Below, one piece after another: positions 50,073 through 58,846 of a stretch of 64,000 nucleotides of DNA. This stretch comes from Xenorhabdus ehlersii. GTDB taxonomy: Bacteria > Pseudomonadota > Gammaproteobacteria > Enterobacterales > Enterobacteriaceae. Made by a program: the position numbers and the translations under genes. Within the stretch, counting starts at the first letter, position 1. The number at the start of each line of letters is the position of its first letter. A model generated the notes under the pieces. That model was not told the DNA's origin and searched no databases. It saw only the letters and a list, made by a program, of their open reading frames with translations. Location: contig NZ_RAQI01000001.1 in the NCBI RefSeq assembly GCF_003610465.1, positions 496,001-560,000 of the forward strand, written 5' to 3'.

Positions 50073-50546
50073 ATGTTAGATAAAATAGACCGTAAGCTAC
50101 TGGAACTGCTCCAACAGGATTGTAGTCTATCCTTGAACGCACTGGCTGAAGCCGTTAATTTGACTTCGACACCTTGCTGGAAGCGCCTTAAACGACTTGA
50201 AGATGAAGGTTATGTTGTTGGCAGGGTTGCCTTGTTAAATGGGGAAAAACTCGGTCTGAGTTTGACAGTGATAGTGATGATTAAAACCCAGCAACATAGC
50301 AGTGAATGGTATGAACAGTTTGTCACCTTTATAAAAGAGATGCCAGAAGTCTTAACATTTTATCGCATGGCTGGTGAATATGATTACCTGATGCATATAG
50401 AAGTTGTTGATATGAAGAGTTATGATCATTTCTACAAACGTATGGTAAATGGGGTTTCTGGTTTGATTGATGTTACCTCTAACTTTGCTATGGAAAAGAT
50501 CAAATATACAACGGCGCTGCCAATACCAGATTCAGTAACATCATAA
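50073..50546 (+). CDS. decR: DecR (YbaO), Lrp/AsnC-family cysteine-responsive regulator
   Basis: A 157-residue leucine-responsive-protein homologue: an N-terminal helix-turn-helix ([20 protein letters not shown] and [13 protein letters not shown]) and a C-terminal RAM/AsnC ligand domain. It closely matches E. coli DecR (YbaO), which activates cysteine detoxification. It is divergent from cdsH, with 122 bp between the starts. That spacer contains the near-palindrome GGAGAAA-N11-TTTCTGA, a candidate DecR site. Control of cdsH by DecR is inferred from the gene pair. Confidence 0.93.
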   Translation: MLDKIDRKLLELLQQDCSLSLNALAEAVNLTSTPCWKRLKRLEDEGYVVGRVALLNGEKLGLSLTVIVMIKTQQHSSEWYEQFVTFIKEMPEVLTFYRMAGEYDYLMHIEVVDMKSYDHFYKRMVNGVSGLIDVTSNFAMEKIKYTTALPIPDSVTS

Positions 50547-50603
50547 AGATCCCTTTGGTCGGTAGGTGCTAACTCTTTCATTTTTTACCTTGGGAATAGG
50601 TGT

Positions 50604-52352
50604 GTGAGATTATTTTCACAATTAAGCTGGTATTTTATTCGTGAATGGCGGTGTTATCTGGGAGCTGTCATTTTCCTCGTTTTGATTGCGGTGCTGCAAC
50701 TCATTCCTCCCCACTTAGTTGGGATTATCGTTGATGGCATTAGCACAAAAACAATGATCTTCCGCCAGCTATTAATGTTGCTGGGGTTAATGCTGTTCAT
50801 TGCTTTGGCAATCTATGGTCTGCGATATGTTTGGCGTGTATGGTTGTTCGGTGCTTCTTATCGGCTAGCTGTTAAGCTGCGTGGTGACTTCTACAAGCGT
50901 TTGAGTAGTCAGAATCCTGAATTTTATTTACGTTATAGAACAGGCGATCTCATGGCGCGCGCAACAAATGATGTTGACAGAGTTGTTTTTGCCGCAGGTG
51001 AGGGAGTCCTTACTTTGGTTGATGCTTTAGTTATGGGGTGTTCTGTCCTAATTGTAATGAGCGTCGAGATCAGTTGGCAATTAACATTGTTGTCATTATC
51101 ACCGATGCCCATTATGGCCTTGGCGATTAAGCATTATGGGAATCAGCTTCATCATCGTTTTAAATCTGCGCAAGGCGCATTTTCTGTACTGAATAACCAT
51201 GCGCAGGAAAGTTTGACTAGTATCCGTATGATAAAAGCGTTTGGATTGGAAGAACTTCAATCTAATCAGTTTGAAGAAGTTGCTATTGATGCTGGGCGTA
51301 AGAATATGCATGTTGCGCGTGTAGATGCGCGTTTTGACCCCACCATTTTCATTGCTATTACTGTTGCAAACCTTTTGGCTGTCGGTGGAGGGAGTTGGAT
51401 GGTGGTGAATGGTTCCATGACCCTTGGTGAATTGACCAGTTTTGTCATGTATCTGGGATTGATGATCTGGCCTATGTTGGCATTGGCATGGATGTTCAAC
51501 ATTGTTGAGAGAGGAAGTGCTGCTTATACACGCATCCGCAGTTTGTTGCAGGAACCACTGGTAACCGAAGATGGCGTGTTGTCTTTGTCTTCAGAACGGG
51601 GGAGCTTGCAGGCAAATATCAACAAATTTACCTATCCTCAAAGTGATAAACCTGTTTTGGAAAATATCCATTTCCAACTAGAGCCTGGTCAGTTATTGGG
51701 GCTTTGTGGATCAACGGGGGCAGGGAAGAGTACTTTATTGGCTTTGTTACAACGGCAGTTTGATGTAACTGATGGAGCTATTCTTTTCCAGTCAAAAAAT
51801 ATCTCTGCGCTTCGAATGGAAGAGTGGCGTTCACGCTTGGCTATTGTCAACCAAACTCCTTTCCTGTTTTCGGATACGGTTGCAGGTAATATTGCGTTGG
51901 GACGACCCGATGCAACCCAAGAGCAAATAGAAGAAGTCGCTCGCTTAGCAAGTGTACATGATGATATTTTGCGATTGCCTCAAGGTTATCAAACGGAAGT
52001 GGGAGAACGCGGTGTGATGCTTTCCGGGGGGCAAAAACAGCGTATATCCATTGCCAGAGCTTTGCTGTTAGAGACGGAGATTTTAATCCTTGATGATGCT
52101 CTATCAGCCGTTGATGGTCACACGGAACACCAGATTATGAAAAATCTTAGCCAATGGCGGCAACAGCGCACTGTTATTATCAGTGCGCATCGGCTGTCGG
52201 CATTAACGGAAGCAGATAATATTTTGGTTATGCAACATGGCTCGGTTATACAACACGGCCAGCATAAACAGCTTATCACCCAATTAGGTTGGTATTCCGA
52301 TATGTACCATTACCAACAACTAGAAGCTGCATTGGGTGGAGAAAATGACTAA
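50604..52352 (+). CDS. mdlA: MdlA (SmdA), multidrug ABC exporter half-transporter
   Basis: A 582-residue half-transporter with six membrane segments in the N-terminal ABC-transporter type-1 domain and a C-terminal ATPase domain: Walker [12 protein letters not shown] (about 371-381), signature MLSGGQKQR and Walker [13 protein letters not shown]. It starts at GTG 50604. It pairs with MdlB, whose gene overlaps its 3' end by 8 bp, to form a heterodimeric exporter. Substrates in this organism are unknown. Confidence 0.95.
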   Translation: MRLFSQLSWYFIREWRCYLGAVIFLVLIAVLQLIPPHLVGIIVDGISTKTMIFRQLLMLLGLMLFIALAIYGLRYVWRVWLFGASYRLAVKLRGDFYKRLSSQNPEFYLRYRTGDLMARATNDVDRVVFAAGEGVLTLVDALVMGCSVLIVMSVEISWQLTLLSLSPMPIMALAIKHYGNQLHHRFKSAQGAFSVLNNHAQESLTSIRMIKAFGLEELQSNQFEEVAIDAGRKNMHVARVDARFDPTIFIAITVANLLAVGGGSWMVVNGSMTLGELTSFVMYLGLMIWPMLALAWMFNIVERGSAAYTRIRSLLQEPLVTEDGVLSLSSERGSLQANINKFTYPQSDKPVLENIHFQLEPGQLLGLCGSTGAGKSTLLALLQRQFDVTDGAILFQSKNISALRMEEWRSRLAIVNQTPFLFSDTVAGNIALGRPDATQEQIEEVARLASVHDDILRLPQGYQTEVGERGVMLSGGQKQRISIARALLLETEILILDDALSAVDGHTEHQIMKNLSQWRQQRTVIISAHRLSALTEADNILVMQHGSVIQHGQHKQLITQLGWYSDMYHYQQLEAALGGEND

Positions 52353-54114
52353 AACTCATATAGGTAAGCTATGGCCGTCATTAAAGCGCTTGCTTTCTTA
52401 CGGCAAAAATTACCGCAAACCGATGCTCATTGCTGTATTGATGTTGTGGATTGCTGCATTGGCAGAGGTAAGCGGACCTCTGCTTGTGAGCTATTTTATC
52501 GACAATATGGTTGCAACGGGAAATTTACCGCTCGATATTGTCGGTGGGCTGGCCGCAATATTCTTGATTTTGCAGCTTATTGCTGCCGCTTTACACTATT
52601 ATCAAACATTATTTTTTAATCAGGCATCTGTAGGAGTGGTGCAGAAGCTTCGTACTGATGTGATGGATTCAGCATTACGTCAGCCATTAAGTGCTTTTGA
52701 TAATCAACCGGTTGGACAACTGATATCCCGTGTAACAAATGATACTGAGGTCATTAAGGATCTGTTTGTTAATGTGATTCCAATGGTATTTCGCTGTGTT
52801 GCACTAATTGGTGCCATGCTGATAGCCATGTTTGTTTTAAATTGGCGTATGGCATGTGTTGCAATCGTAATATTTCCGGCAGTCTTGCTTGTAATGTTGA
52901 TCTATCAGCGTCTTAGTACCCCAATAGTTAGGCGGGTTCGTGGTTATCTGGCTGACATTAATGATGGTTTCAATGAAGCCATTAATGGAATGAGTGTGAT
53001 TCAGCAGTTTCGTCAGCAAGCCCGTTTTGGCGAGAAAATGTTGGCTACCAACCGAGCTCATTATCAGGCTCGTATGCAGGCTTTACGGTTAGATGGCATC
53101 TTATTAAGGCCATTATTGAGTTTCTTTTCTGCCGCAATATTGTGTGGTTTGCTCTTATTGTTTGGTATCAAAGGTACTGAGGTTATTGGCGTTGGTGTAC
53201 TGTATGCCTTCATTAACTATCTTGGGCGATTAAATGAGCCACTGATTGAGTTGACTTCACAGCAATCGGTATTGCAGCAAGCGGTGGTTTCAGGAGAACG
53301 CGTTTTCGAATTGATGGACAGTCCACAACAGCAATATGGCAATGATTTGCGGGCGTTAGAAAGTGGCAGAATTGATATTGAAAACTTAAACTTTGCTTAT
53401 CGTGGTGACAAACTTGTCTTAAGTGATATTAACCTGCATGTTCCTCCACATGGGTTTGTGGCTTTGGTTGGGCATACAGGGAGTGGAAAAAGCACTTTGG
53501 CTAATTTGATTATGGGGTACTATCCGTGGCAAGACGGTGAGATCTATCTTGACCGGCGTTCTATATCTTCGCTTTCTCACACAGTACTGCGTAATGGGGT
53601 GGCAATGGTGCCGCAAGATCCTGTTGTTTTGGCAGCGTCATTCCTCAACAATATCACGCTAGGGCGGGATATCAGTGAAGAGAAAATATGGGAAATACTA
53701 GAATTAGTTCAATTAGCTGACTTTGTTCGTAATTTACCAGATGGTTTGAATTTCGTTTTGGGAGAACAAGGGAATACACTTTCAGCAGGCCAAAAACAGC
53801 TTTTAGCAATGGCTAGAGTTTTAGTGCAAACACCACAGATCCTTATTTTGGATGAGGCAACCGCGAATATTGACTCTGGGACAGAGCAGTCAGTACAGAG
53901 AGCTCTGAGAATGATCCGCAAACAGACAACATTGGTGGTGATTGCTCATCGTCTTTCAACCATTATTGAGGCTGATTCCATATTAGTGCTGCATCGTGGT
54001 GCAATTATTGAGCAAGGTCAGCATCAACAGCTACTGGAAAAGCGTGGACGCTATTATCAAATGTACCAACTCCAGCAAGTTGGCGAGACGTTGAATGAAT
54101 CAGTGCACGTTTAG
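52345..54114 (+). CDS. mdlB: MdlB (SmdB), multidrug ABC exporter half-transporter
   Basis: Partner of MdlA. The ATG at 52345 gives 589 residues starting [20 protein letters not shown], as in E. coli MdlB; a GTG at 52336 would add three residues. Six membrane segments precede an ATPase domain with Walker [13 protein letters not shown], signature [10 protein letters not shown] and Walker [13 protein letters not shown]. The last codons (54104-54114) overlap a candidate NtrC enhancer for glnK. A clear promoter for glnK-amtB follows. Confidence 0.95.
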   Translation: MTKTHIGKLWPSLKRLLSYGKNYRKPMLIAVLMLWIAALAEVSGPLLVSYFIDNMVATGNLPLDIVGGLAAIFLILQLIAAALHYYQTLFFNQASVGVVQKLRTDVMDSALRQPLSAFDNQPVGQLISRVTNDTEVIKDLFVNVIPMVFRCVALIGAMLIAMFVLNWRMACVAIVIFPAVLLVMLIYQRLSTPIVRRVRGYLADINDGFNEAINGMSVIQQFRQQARFGEKMLATNRAHYQARMQALRLDGILLRPLLSFFSAAILCGLLLLFGIKGTEVIGVGVLYAFINYLGRLNEPLIELTSQQSVLQQAVVSGERVFELMDSPQQQYGNDLRALESGRIDIENLNFAYRGDKLVLSDINLHVPPHGFVALVGHTGSGKSTLANLIMGYYPWQDGEIYLDRRSISSLSHTVLRNGVAMVPQDPVVLAASFLNNITLGRDISEEKIWEILELVQLADFVRNLPDGLNFVLGEQGNTLSAGQKQLLAMARVLVQTPQILILDEATANIDSGTEQSVQRALRMIRKQTTLVVIAHRLSTIIEADSILVLHRGAIIEQGQHQQLLEKRGRYYQMYQLQQVGETLNESVHV

Positions 54115-54120
54115 TGTGCA
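54104..54120 (+). promoter_or_regulatory. Candidate NtrC enhancer of glnK
   Basis: TGCAC (54104-54108) and GTGCA (54116-54120) are separated by 7 bp, exactly the spacing of the NtrC consensus TGCACC-N5-GGTGCA. The site overlaps the end of mdlB and lies about 120 bp upstream of the sigma-54 -12 element. This is normal geometry for NtrC-P looping to sigma-54 polymerase. Confidence 0.6.
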
Positions 54121-54226
54121 TATTTAGGCAGCGTATAGGGAGCAGATGTATTCTCTGTTCCCTTTTTTATCCCTTCTTTAGAGATGTTTTTCGATAACAA
54201 ACTGATTACACATCATTTTTAACTTT

Positions 54227-54242
54227 TGGCATATCCCTTGCA
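54227..54242 (+). promoter_or_regulatory. Sigma-54 promoter of glnK-amtB
   Basis: TGGCAT (54227-54232) and TTGCA (54238-54242) fit the sigma-54 consensus TGGCAC-N5-TTGCA, with the -24 GG and -12 GC 12 bp apart. The glnK ATG is 41 bp downstream. With the upstream NtrC box it predicts nitrogen-starvation induction, as in E. coli. Confidence 0.85.
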
Positions 54243-54282
54243 AATATTCCCTTGTACTAACGTAGCGAAAAACGGGGGAAAT

Positions 54283-54621
54283 ATGAAACTTATTACCATC
54301 ATCATAAAACCATTTAAGCTGGAGGAAGTGCGGGAAGCGCTTGCTGATATAGGTATACAAGGTATGACTATAACAGAAGTAAAGGGATTTGGACGTCAAA
54401 AAGGTCATTCCGAACTTTATCGAGGTGCTGAATACAACGTTAATTTTTTGCCCAAAGTTAAGATTGATATTGCTACCAATGATGAACGAGTTGAAGAAAT
54501 TATCCATGTTGTTCAGCAGACTGCTTTCACCGGAAAAATGGGGGATGGAAAAATCTTTCTCTTTGAATTGCAGCATGCCGTCCGGATCAGGACGGGTGAA
54601 ACGAATGATGCAGCACTGTAA
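54283..54621 (+). CDS. glnK: GlnK, PII-family nitrogen regulatory protein
   Basis: GlnK binds ATP/ADP and 2-oxoglutarate and plugs AmtB when nitrogen is plentiful. The 112-residue protein carries the T-loop uridylylation residue Tyr51 in SELYRGAEYNVNF and the B-loop TGKMGDGKIF, with the same length as E. coli GlnK. The ATG at 54283 is chosen over an in-frame start at 54226, which would place the start upstream of the sigma-54 promoter. It is followed by amtB after 13 bp. Confidence 0.96.
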   Translation: MKLITIIIKPFKLEEVREALADIGIQGMTITEVKGFGRQKGHSELYRGAEYNVNFLPKVKIDIATNDERVEEIIHVVQQTAFTGKMGDGKIFLFELQHAVRIRTGETNDAAL

Positions 54622-54634
54622 ATGAGGGGCAAAA

Positions 54635-55915
54635 ATGAAGAATAAATTTTTATCCATAGTGTGTATTGCGGCCAGTTTTCCTTCGCTTGCTATTGCTGCG
54701 GAAAGTAATCTCAATAAAGCAGACACGGTATTTATGTTAATAAATACGATACTTGTACTTTTTATGACAATACCTGGCATTGCCCTATTTTATGGGGGAT
54801 TACTACGCAGCAAAAATGTGTTGTCACTAATGTCACAGGTGATTGTCAGTTTTTCATTGGTTTGTGTGCTTTGGATTATTTATGGATACAGCATGACCTT
54901 TGAGATAGGCAACTCTTTTTGGGGTGGTTTTGGTCAGGTTATGTTAAAAAATATATCCATAACTGATCTCACTGGTAATTTTTATCAGTTAATTCATGTC
55001 GTTTTTCAAGGTGCATTTGCATGTATTACTGTTGCTTTGGTGGTGGGCGCGTTATGTGAAAGAATTCGTTTTTCTGCATTGCTGATTTTTAGTGTGTTAT
55101 GGCTGACAGTATCTTATATCCCTATGGCGCATATGGTATGGGGTGGCGGCTGGCTTGCTCAGGATGGAGCTTTGGATTTTGCTGGCGGGACTGTTGTTCA
55201 TATTAATGCGGCAGCAGCAGGCTTAGTTGGTGCTTACTTACTTGGGAAGCGCTCAGGCTTTGGGCGGGAAGCATTTAAACCTCATAACCTACCAATGACT
55301 TTTATTGGAACAGCGATCCTTTATATTGGATGGTTTGGCTTTAATGTGGGATCTGCTGGTGAAGTAAATGCTATTTCGGCGCTGGCTCTAGTGAATACGG
55401 TGGCAGCAACGGCGGGAGCAGTGTTGTCATGGGTTTTCTGTGAGTGGCTATTTCGCCAGAAACCTTCGCTTTTAGGAGCATGTTCCGGGTGTATTTCGGG
55501 TTTAGTGGTTATTACGCCAGCTGCTGCAACAGTTGGTATCGGTGGTGCATTGGTGATGGGGTTGATTGCAGGTATTGCTGGCTTATGGGGGGTAGTCATA
55601 CTGAAGAAATGGTTACGTGTTGATGATGTTTGTGATGTATTTGGGGTACATGGAGTATGCGGCATTATTGGTTGTTTGTTGACCAGTATTTTTACTGCAT
55701 CCGCTTTAGGTGGAACAGGGTTTGCTGAAGGAATGACAATGCTAAGACAGCTCGGTATTCAGGCTATTAGTATATTGGTATGTATAGTTTGGTCATCAAT
55801 AGCGGCTTATATTTCATTTAAGATCGCTGATAAGTTGGTTGGGCTACGTATTAATCTTGAGTCAGAAAGAGAAGGACTTGATATTACTTCACATGGTGAA
55901 AGCGCTTATAACTGA
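54635..55915 (+). CDS. amtB: AmtB, ammonium channel
   Basis: AmtB conducts ammonia across the inner membrane and is gated by GlnK. The 426-residue protein (E. coli 428) has an N-terminal signal sequence (MKNKFLSIVCIAASFPSLAI), eleven membrane segments, and the twin-histidine pore region with YIPMAHMVWGGGWLA and DVFGVHGVCGIIGC. It follows glnK in the same nitrogen-controlled operon. A hairpin lies downstream. Confidence 0.97.
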   Translation: MKNKFLSIVCIAASFPSLAIAAESNLNKADTVFMLINTILVLFMTIPGIALFYGGLLRSKNVLSLMSQVIVSFSLVCVLWIIYGYSMTFEIGNSFWGGFGQVMLKNISITDLTGNFYQLIHVVFQGAFACITVALVVGALCERIRFSALLIFSVLWLTVSYIPMAHMVWGGGWLAQDGALDFAGGTVVHINAAAAGLVGAYLLGKRSGFGREAFKPHNLPMTFIGTAILYIGWFGFNVGSAGEVNAISALALVNTVAATAGAVLSWVFCEWLFRQKPSLLGACSGCISGLVVITPAAATVGIGGALVMGLIAGIAGLWGVVILKKWLRVDDVCDVFGVHGVCGIIGCLLTSIFTASALGGTGFAEGMTMLRQLGIQAISILVCIVWSSIAAYISFKIADKLVGLRINLESEREGLDITSHGESAYN

Positions 55916-55939
55916 GCACTTTTATTTATTTGCAAATAG

Positions 55940-55976
55940 GTATGCCGTAGTAACAGAAAAGTTGATTACGGCATAC
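55940..55976. terminator. Hairpin between convergent amtB and tesB
   Basis: GTATGCCGTA (55940-55949) pairs perfectly with TACGGCATAC (55967-55976), with a 17-nt loop. It lies between the convergent ends of amtB and tesB and can serve both. Confidence 0.7.
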
Positions 55977-55997
55977 GGTTATTATTGATTTAATTCA

Positions 55998-56852
55998 TCA
56001 TAGCTTACGAATTACTCCCTCCTGAACCGCAGAAGCGATAAGCACGCCTGCACGGTTATAGATATGCCCCCGGACGAAACCACGCGCTCCTGATGCTGAT
56101 GGGCTTTCGATTGAATAAAGTAACCAATCATCCATATTGAAAGGACGGTGATACCACATTGAGTGATCAATCGTGGCTATTTGCATATTTTCCGCCATAA
56201 ATTTTACGCCATGGGGCTGTAGTGCCGTAGGCAGAAAATTGAAATCTGATGCATAACCCAGCAAACAATGATGAATGAATGGATCTTCTGGCATTTTTCC
56301 GTTGCTACGGAACCAAACATAACGTACAGGGACTTGGGATGAATGATTAGGTATATTTTGAAGAGGAACGAATTTCATCTCCAAGGGTGGTGTGGCAAAA
56401 ACTGTTTTTAATTTTGTCGGGAGTGAGTTAGCCATTTTTTTTACAATTTCTTCTTGGGAATCTAACTCTTCGGGAGAAGGGACTAGAGGCATAGTATTTT
56501 GATGTTCAAAACTTTCTTCATGTCCTTGAAAGGACGCTGTCATGTAGAAGATAGGATGACCATTTTGTATTGCGCTGACGCGGCGGGCACTGAAACTTTT
56601 TCCATCACGCAATACTTCAATATCATAAACAATGGGTTTATGGCTATCACCTGGACGTAGAAAATAGCTATGAAAGGAGTGGATCATTCTATCATCCGCG
56701 ACGGTTTGTTTTGCTGCATATAGCGCTTGGCCTATTACTTGCCCACCGAAAACTTGAGGAAATCCTAAGTCTTCACTTTGTCCTCGGTAAATTCCTTTTT
56801 CTATTTTTTCTAAATGTATCAAGTTAATTAAGTTTTGTAATGCTTGACTCAT
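55998..56852 (-). CDS. tesB: TesB, acyl-CoA thioesterase II
   Basis: TesB is a broad-specificity double hot-dog acyl-CoA thioesterase. The 284-residue protein (E. coli 286) has the family blocks [20 protein letters not shown] near the N-terminus, [16 protein letters not shown], and the C-terminal [20 protein letters not shown], which holds the catalytic aspartate region. It is convergent with amtB. The upstream spacer to ffs is empty of genes. Confidence 0.95.
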   Translation of the reverse strand: MSQALQNLINLIHLEKIEKGIYRGQSEDLGFPQVFGGQVIGQALYAAKQTVADDRMIHSFHSYFLRPGDSHKPIVYDIEVLRDGKSFSARRVSAIQNGHPIFYMTASFQGHEESFEHQNTMPLVPSPEELDSQEEIVKKMANSLPTKLKTVFATPPLEMKFVPLQNIPNHSSQVPVRYVWFRSNGKMPEDPFIHHCLLGYASDFNFLPTALQPHGVKFMAENMQIATIDHSMWYHRPFNMDDWLLYSIESPSASGARGFVRGHIYNRAGVLIASAVQEGVIRKL

Positions 56853-57393
56853 AACATGCCTTTACTTTTAGAGCATTTGAAAAGCATAAATGAAAGATAT
56901 GGATAATAAACTTTTATTTATTTGAAAATAAATGGATTAAGTTGTAAATGAAATTATCCTTGAGTTTTTATTTTAGATGTGAATTATCACTGTTAATTTC
57001 ATCAATGCTTATCAAATAATGCGAATGTATTGTTTTGTAGTTTTATCTTTTGATTTGTATGATTGTTTTTATTTTAAATGCTAAGGGTAGGGAAATTGTT
57101 ATTTAACTTAGGTTGAAGTTGTGAAATTATGTGGTTTTTATATGACATGGCAATGATTCATTAGTGTTATTAAATATATCTATTGTTGCACCTGTTTACT
57201 GTTCGTCTACTGTTACTGTGAGTTATAGCTTGAAAAAAATGCTAAAGGTATTCTGTTAAGTAAAATTATTAAATTTTTGATGTTTTTTACAACGTTATGA
57301 GTAATAAATCAGCATTCAAATGAAGTTGCCTTGCTATTTCATAATGTTTGGAAGATAATGACCACCGCTTCGAAATTTGAAGCTAACATCAAT
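56853..57393. other. Empty spacer between tesB and ffs
   Basis: About 540 bp of AT-rich DNA with no recognisable gene on either strand. In E. coli K-12 this position holds ybaY and ybaZ-like genes near ffs; I find no remnant. It must contain the tesB and ffs promoters. Confidence 0.6.
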
Positions 57394-57507
57394 GGGGGCT
57401 CTGTTGGTTCTCCCGCAACGCTAACTTGTTAACTTGGTCAGGTCTGGAAAGAAGCAGCCATAGCAAGGGGTGTGTGTGCCGGGATGTAGCTGGTAGAGCC
57501 CTCACCA
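57394..57507 (+). ncRNA. ffs: 4.5S RNA, signal recognition particle RNA
   Basis: This region aligns with E. coli 4.5S RNA nearly base for base: it begins GGGGGCTCTGTTGGTTCTCC, contains the apical SRP domain GGTCTGGAAAGAAGCAGCCA with the GGAA tetraloop, and ends GCCGGGATGTAGCTGG...AGAGCCCTCACC. The 5' GGGGGCTCT pairs with the 3' AGAGCCCTC. It binds Ffh and is essential for targeting inner-membrane proteins. A 62-codon frame crossing it is not a gene. Exact processed ends are taken from the E. coli model. Confidence 0.95.
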
Positions 57508-57587
57508 ATTCCAAACTTATCATAAGATTATACTGTCAGCCGATAATAGCTACCGGCTCAAGTCACTTTCTATCTGAACATTACAGC

Positions 57588-57791
57588 TTAGCGGACAAAT
57601 TTCCAAACAGATGATGGGATTTTATCATAGAGTTTATTCATGGTAAGTTCAGCCAAACGGTGATCAGCCGCGGAGTAGAACAATTCAAGTTCATCTTCCG
57701 AAAGCTCGTATTTATTTTTTTCAATTACACGTTCCAGTGTTTCAATAGAAGTGCATTTTCTTAAACGCATCAGATAGTCAGTTTTAGTCAT
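57588..57791 (-). CDS. hha: Hha, haemolysin-expression modulating protein (H-NS partner)
   Basis: Hha is a small helical partner of H-NS that helps silence horizontally acquired genes. The 67-residue protein [20 protein letters not shown]...[11 protein letters not shown] is E. coli-like but lacks the first five residues (MSEKP). It lies 48 bp downstream of tomB in the same operon. The AT-rich accessory block elsewhere in the window is the type of DNA such complexes coat. Confidence 0.95.
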   Translation of the reverse strand: MTKTDYLMRLRKCTSIETLERVIEKNKYELSEDELELFYSAADHRLAELTMNKLYDKIPSSVWKFVR

Positions 57792-57839
57792 AATCGCCTT
57801 ATCTTATTTGGTATAAAAAAATAGTTAGGAATATATTTA

Positions 57840-58208
57840 TCAGATTTTACTTAGAGAAGCGTTCAAATCATGTAACAGAACGTTAGTTAAGTGTTCGTTT
57901 GTTTTTTGCCATTTTGTAAGTTCAAAAAAGCTTATCTTATCACTTCCAAATAAATTATATGTTTCATCTAGATAGTCATCAATTAAGGTGCTCAGAGTGT
58001 GGTTGTCTGAGTATTTAATTTTAAAGCTCCAAACAAAAGCTGCAATGTGTTCAATCAATTCGTTTAGTTTTAAACTTTTCTCGGAGGTTAGGTCGTGAAT
58101 CCAATGATTATCAGTGCGATTCAGGACGGAAAAAGCCTCATGAATTAAATTCTCGCATAAGTATTTTAATTCAGCAATATCATGTCTTCTTGGTGAATAT
58201 TCATCCAT
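57840..58208 (-). CDS. tomB: TomB, Hha-associated biofilm/toxicity modulator
   Basis: TomB (YbaJ) reduces Hha toxicity and affects biofilm formation. The ATG at 58208 gives 122 residues starting MDEYSPRRHDIAELKYLCEN, with GGAGG 6 nt upstream; a GTG two codons earlier is possible. It resembles E. coli TomB (124), including the NELIEHIAAFVWSFKIKY core. It is the first gene of the tomB-hha operon. Confidence 0.93.
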   Translation of the reverse strand: MDEYSPRRHDIAELKYLCENLIHEAFSVLNRTDNHWIHDLTSEKSLKLNELIEHIAAFVWSFKIKYSDNHTLSTLIDDYLDETYNLFGSDKISFFELTKWQKTNEHLTNVLLHDLNASLSKI

Positions 58209-58807
58209 AATCACCTCCGTAAACGATGTACAGCTTATTTGAACTAAGGCTTATACATGCTAATTATTATAGTCATTCTTTTAGAATAGAGCCTATCAAA
58301 ACATGATTATTATTTATTAATGTTAATGCTCTATTTTACCTATCTGCCAACTAGTTTTTTTAACAATAGCTCATTTACGTTTAGTTATGACAAAAACACT
58401 AAATTCTGGCAAAGCCCCGTTTCTGGCAAGCACTAACAGTCTACTATGAAGGATAGTCATATCCACATATGCTGTGAAATATATTAAATTATACTAATAC
58501 AGTAGATGCTGTAGCAATAGCACAGCAATCATTATAGGCGATTGTATTGAGACTTTCAAAATCAATATGGCGTCATTATTACATATGTCACCATCGAGAT
58601 GGAACACTTTTTACCATTAAAGGTGTAATCAAGAGAAAAACAAGGAGAGTTACCAACTTATCTTCTATTTATTATAAAAAACAGAAGATGTTGTCTTTTA
58701 AATCTACTTTTTCATTCATAAGTATTTATTTTAATTAGACTATGAATGAATTTTAACGCAGATATTGTCATCCTGTAATTTGCTGTTCGAAGGAGTTTTT
58801 GCCCGTT
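58209..58807. other. Spacer between tomB and acrB
   Basis: About 600 bp without a recognisable gene. A direct repeat TTCTGGCAA occurs at 58404-58412 and 58421-58429. A 63-codon frame from TTG 58547 (RLSKSIWRHYYICHHRDGTL...) has no known homologue and no ribosome-binding site; I do not count it as a gene. The left part contains the tomB promoter. Confidence 0.5.
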
Positions 58808-58833
58808 AAAAAGGCCACATAAGTGGCCTTTTT
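58808..58833 (-). terminator. Terminator after acrB
   Basis: AAAAAGGCCAC (58808-58818) ATAA GTGGCCTTTTT (58823-58833): an 11-bp stem that ends in T's on both strands, 14 bp beyond the acrB stop. It ends the acrAB transcript. Confidence 0.9.
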
Positions 58834-58846
58834 AACATAGCTGAAT

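Noticed and set aside
57426..57614. 62-codon frame over ffs
   Set aside because: The sequence is the structured 4.5S RNA gene; the frame is incidental.
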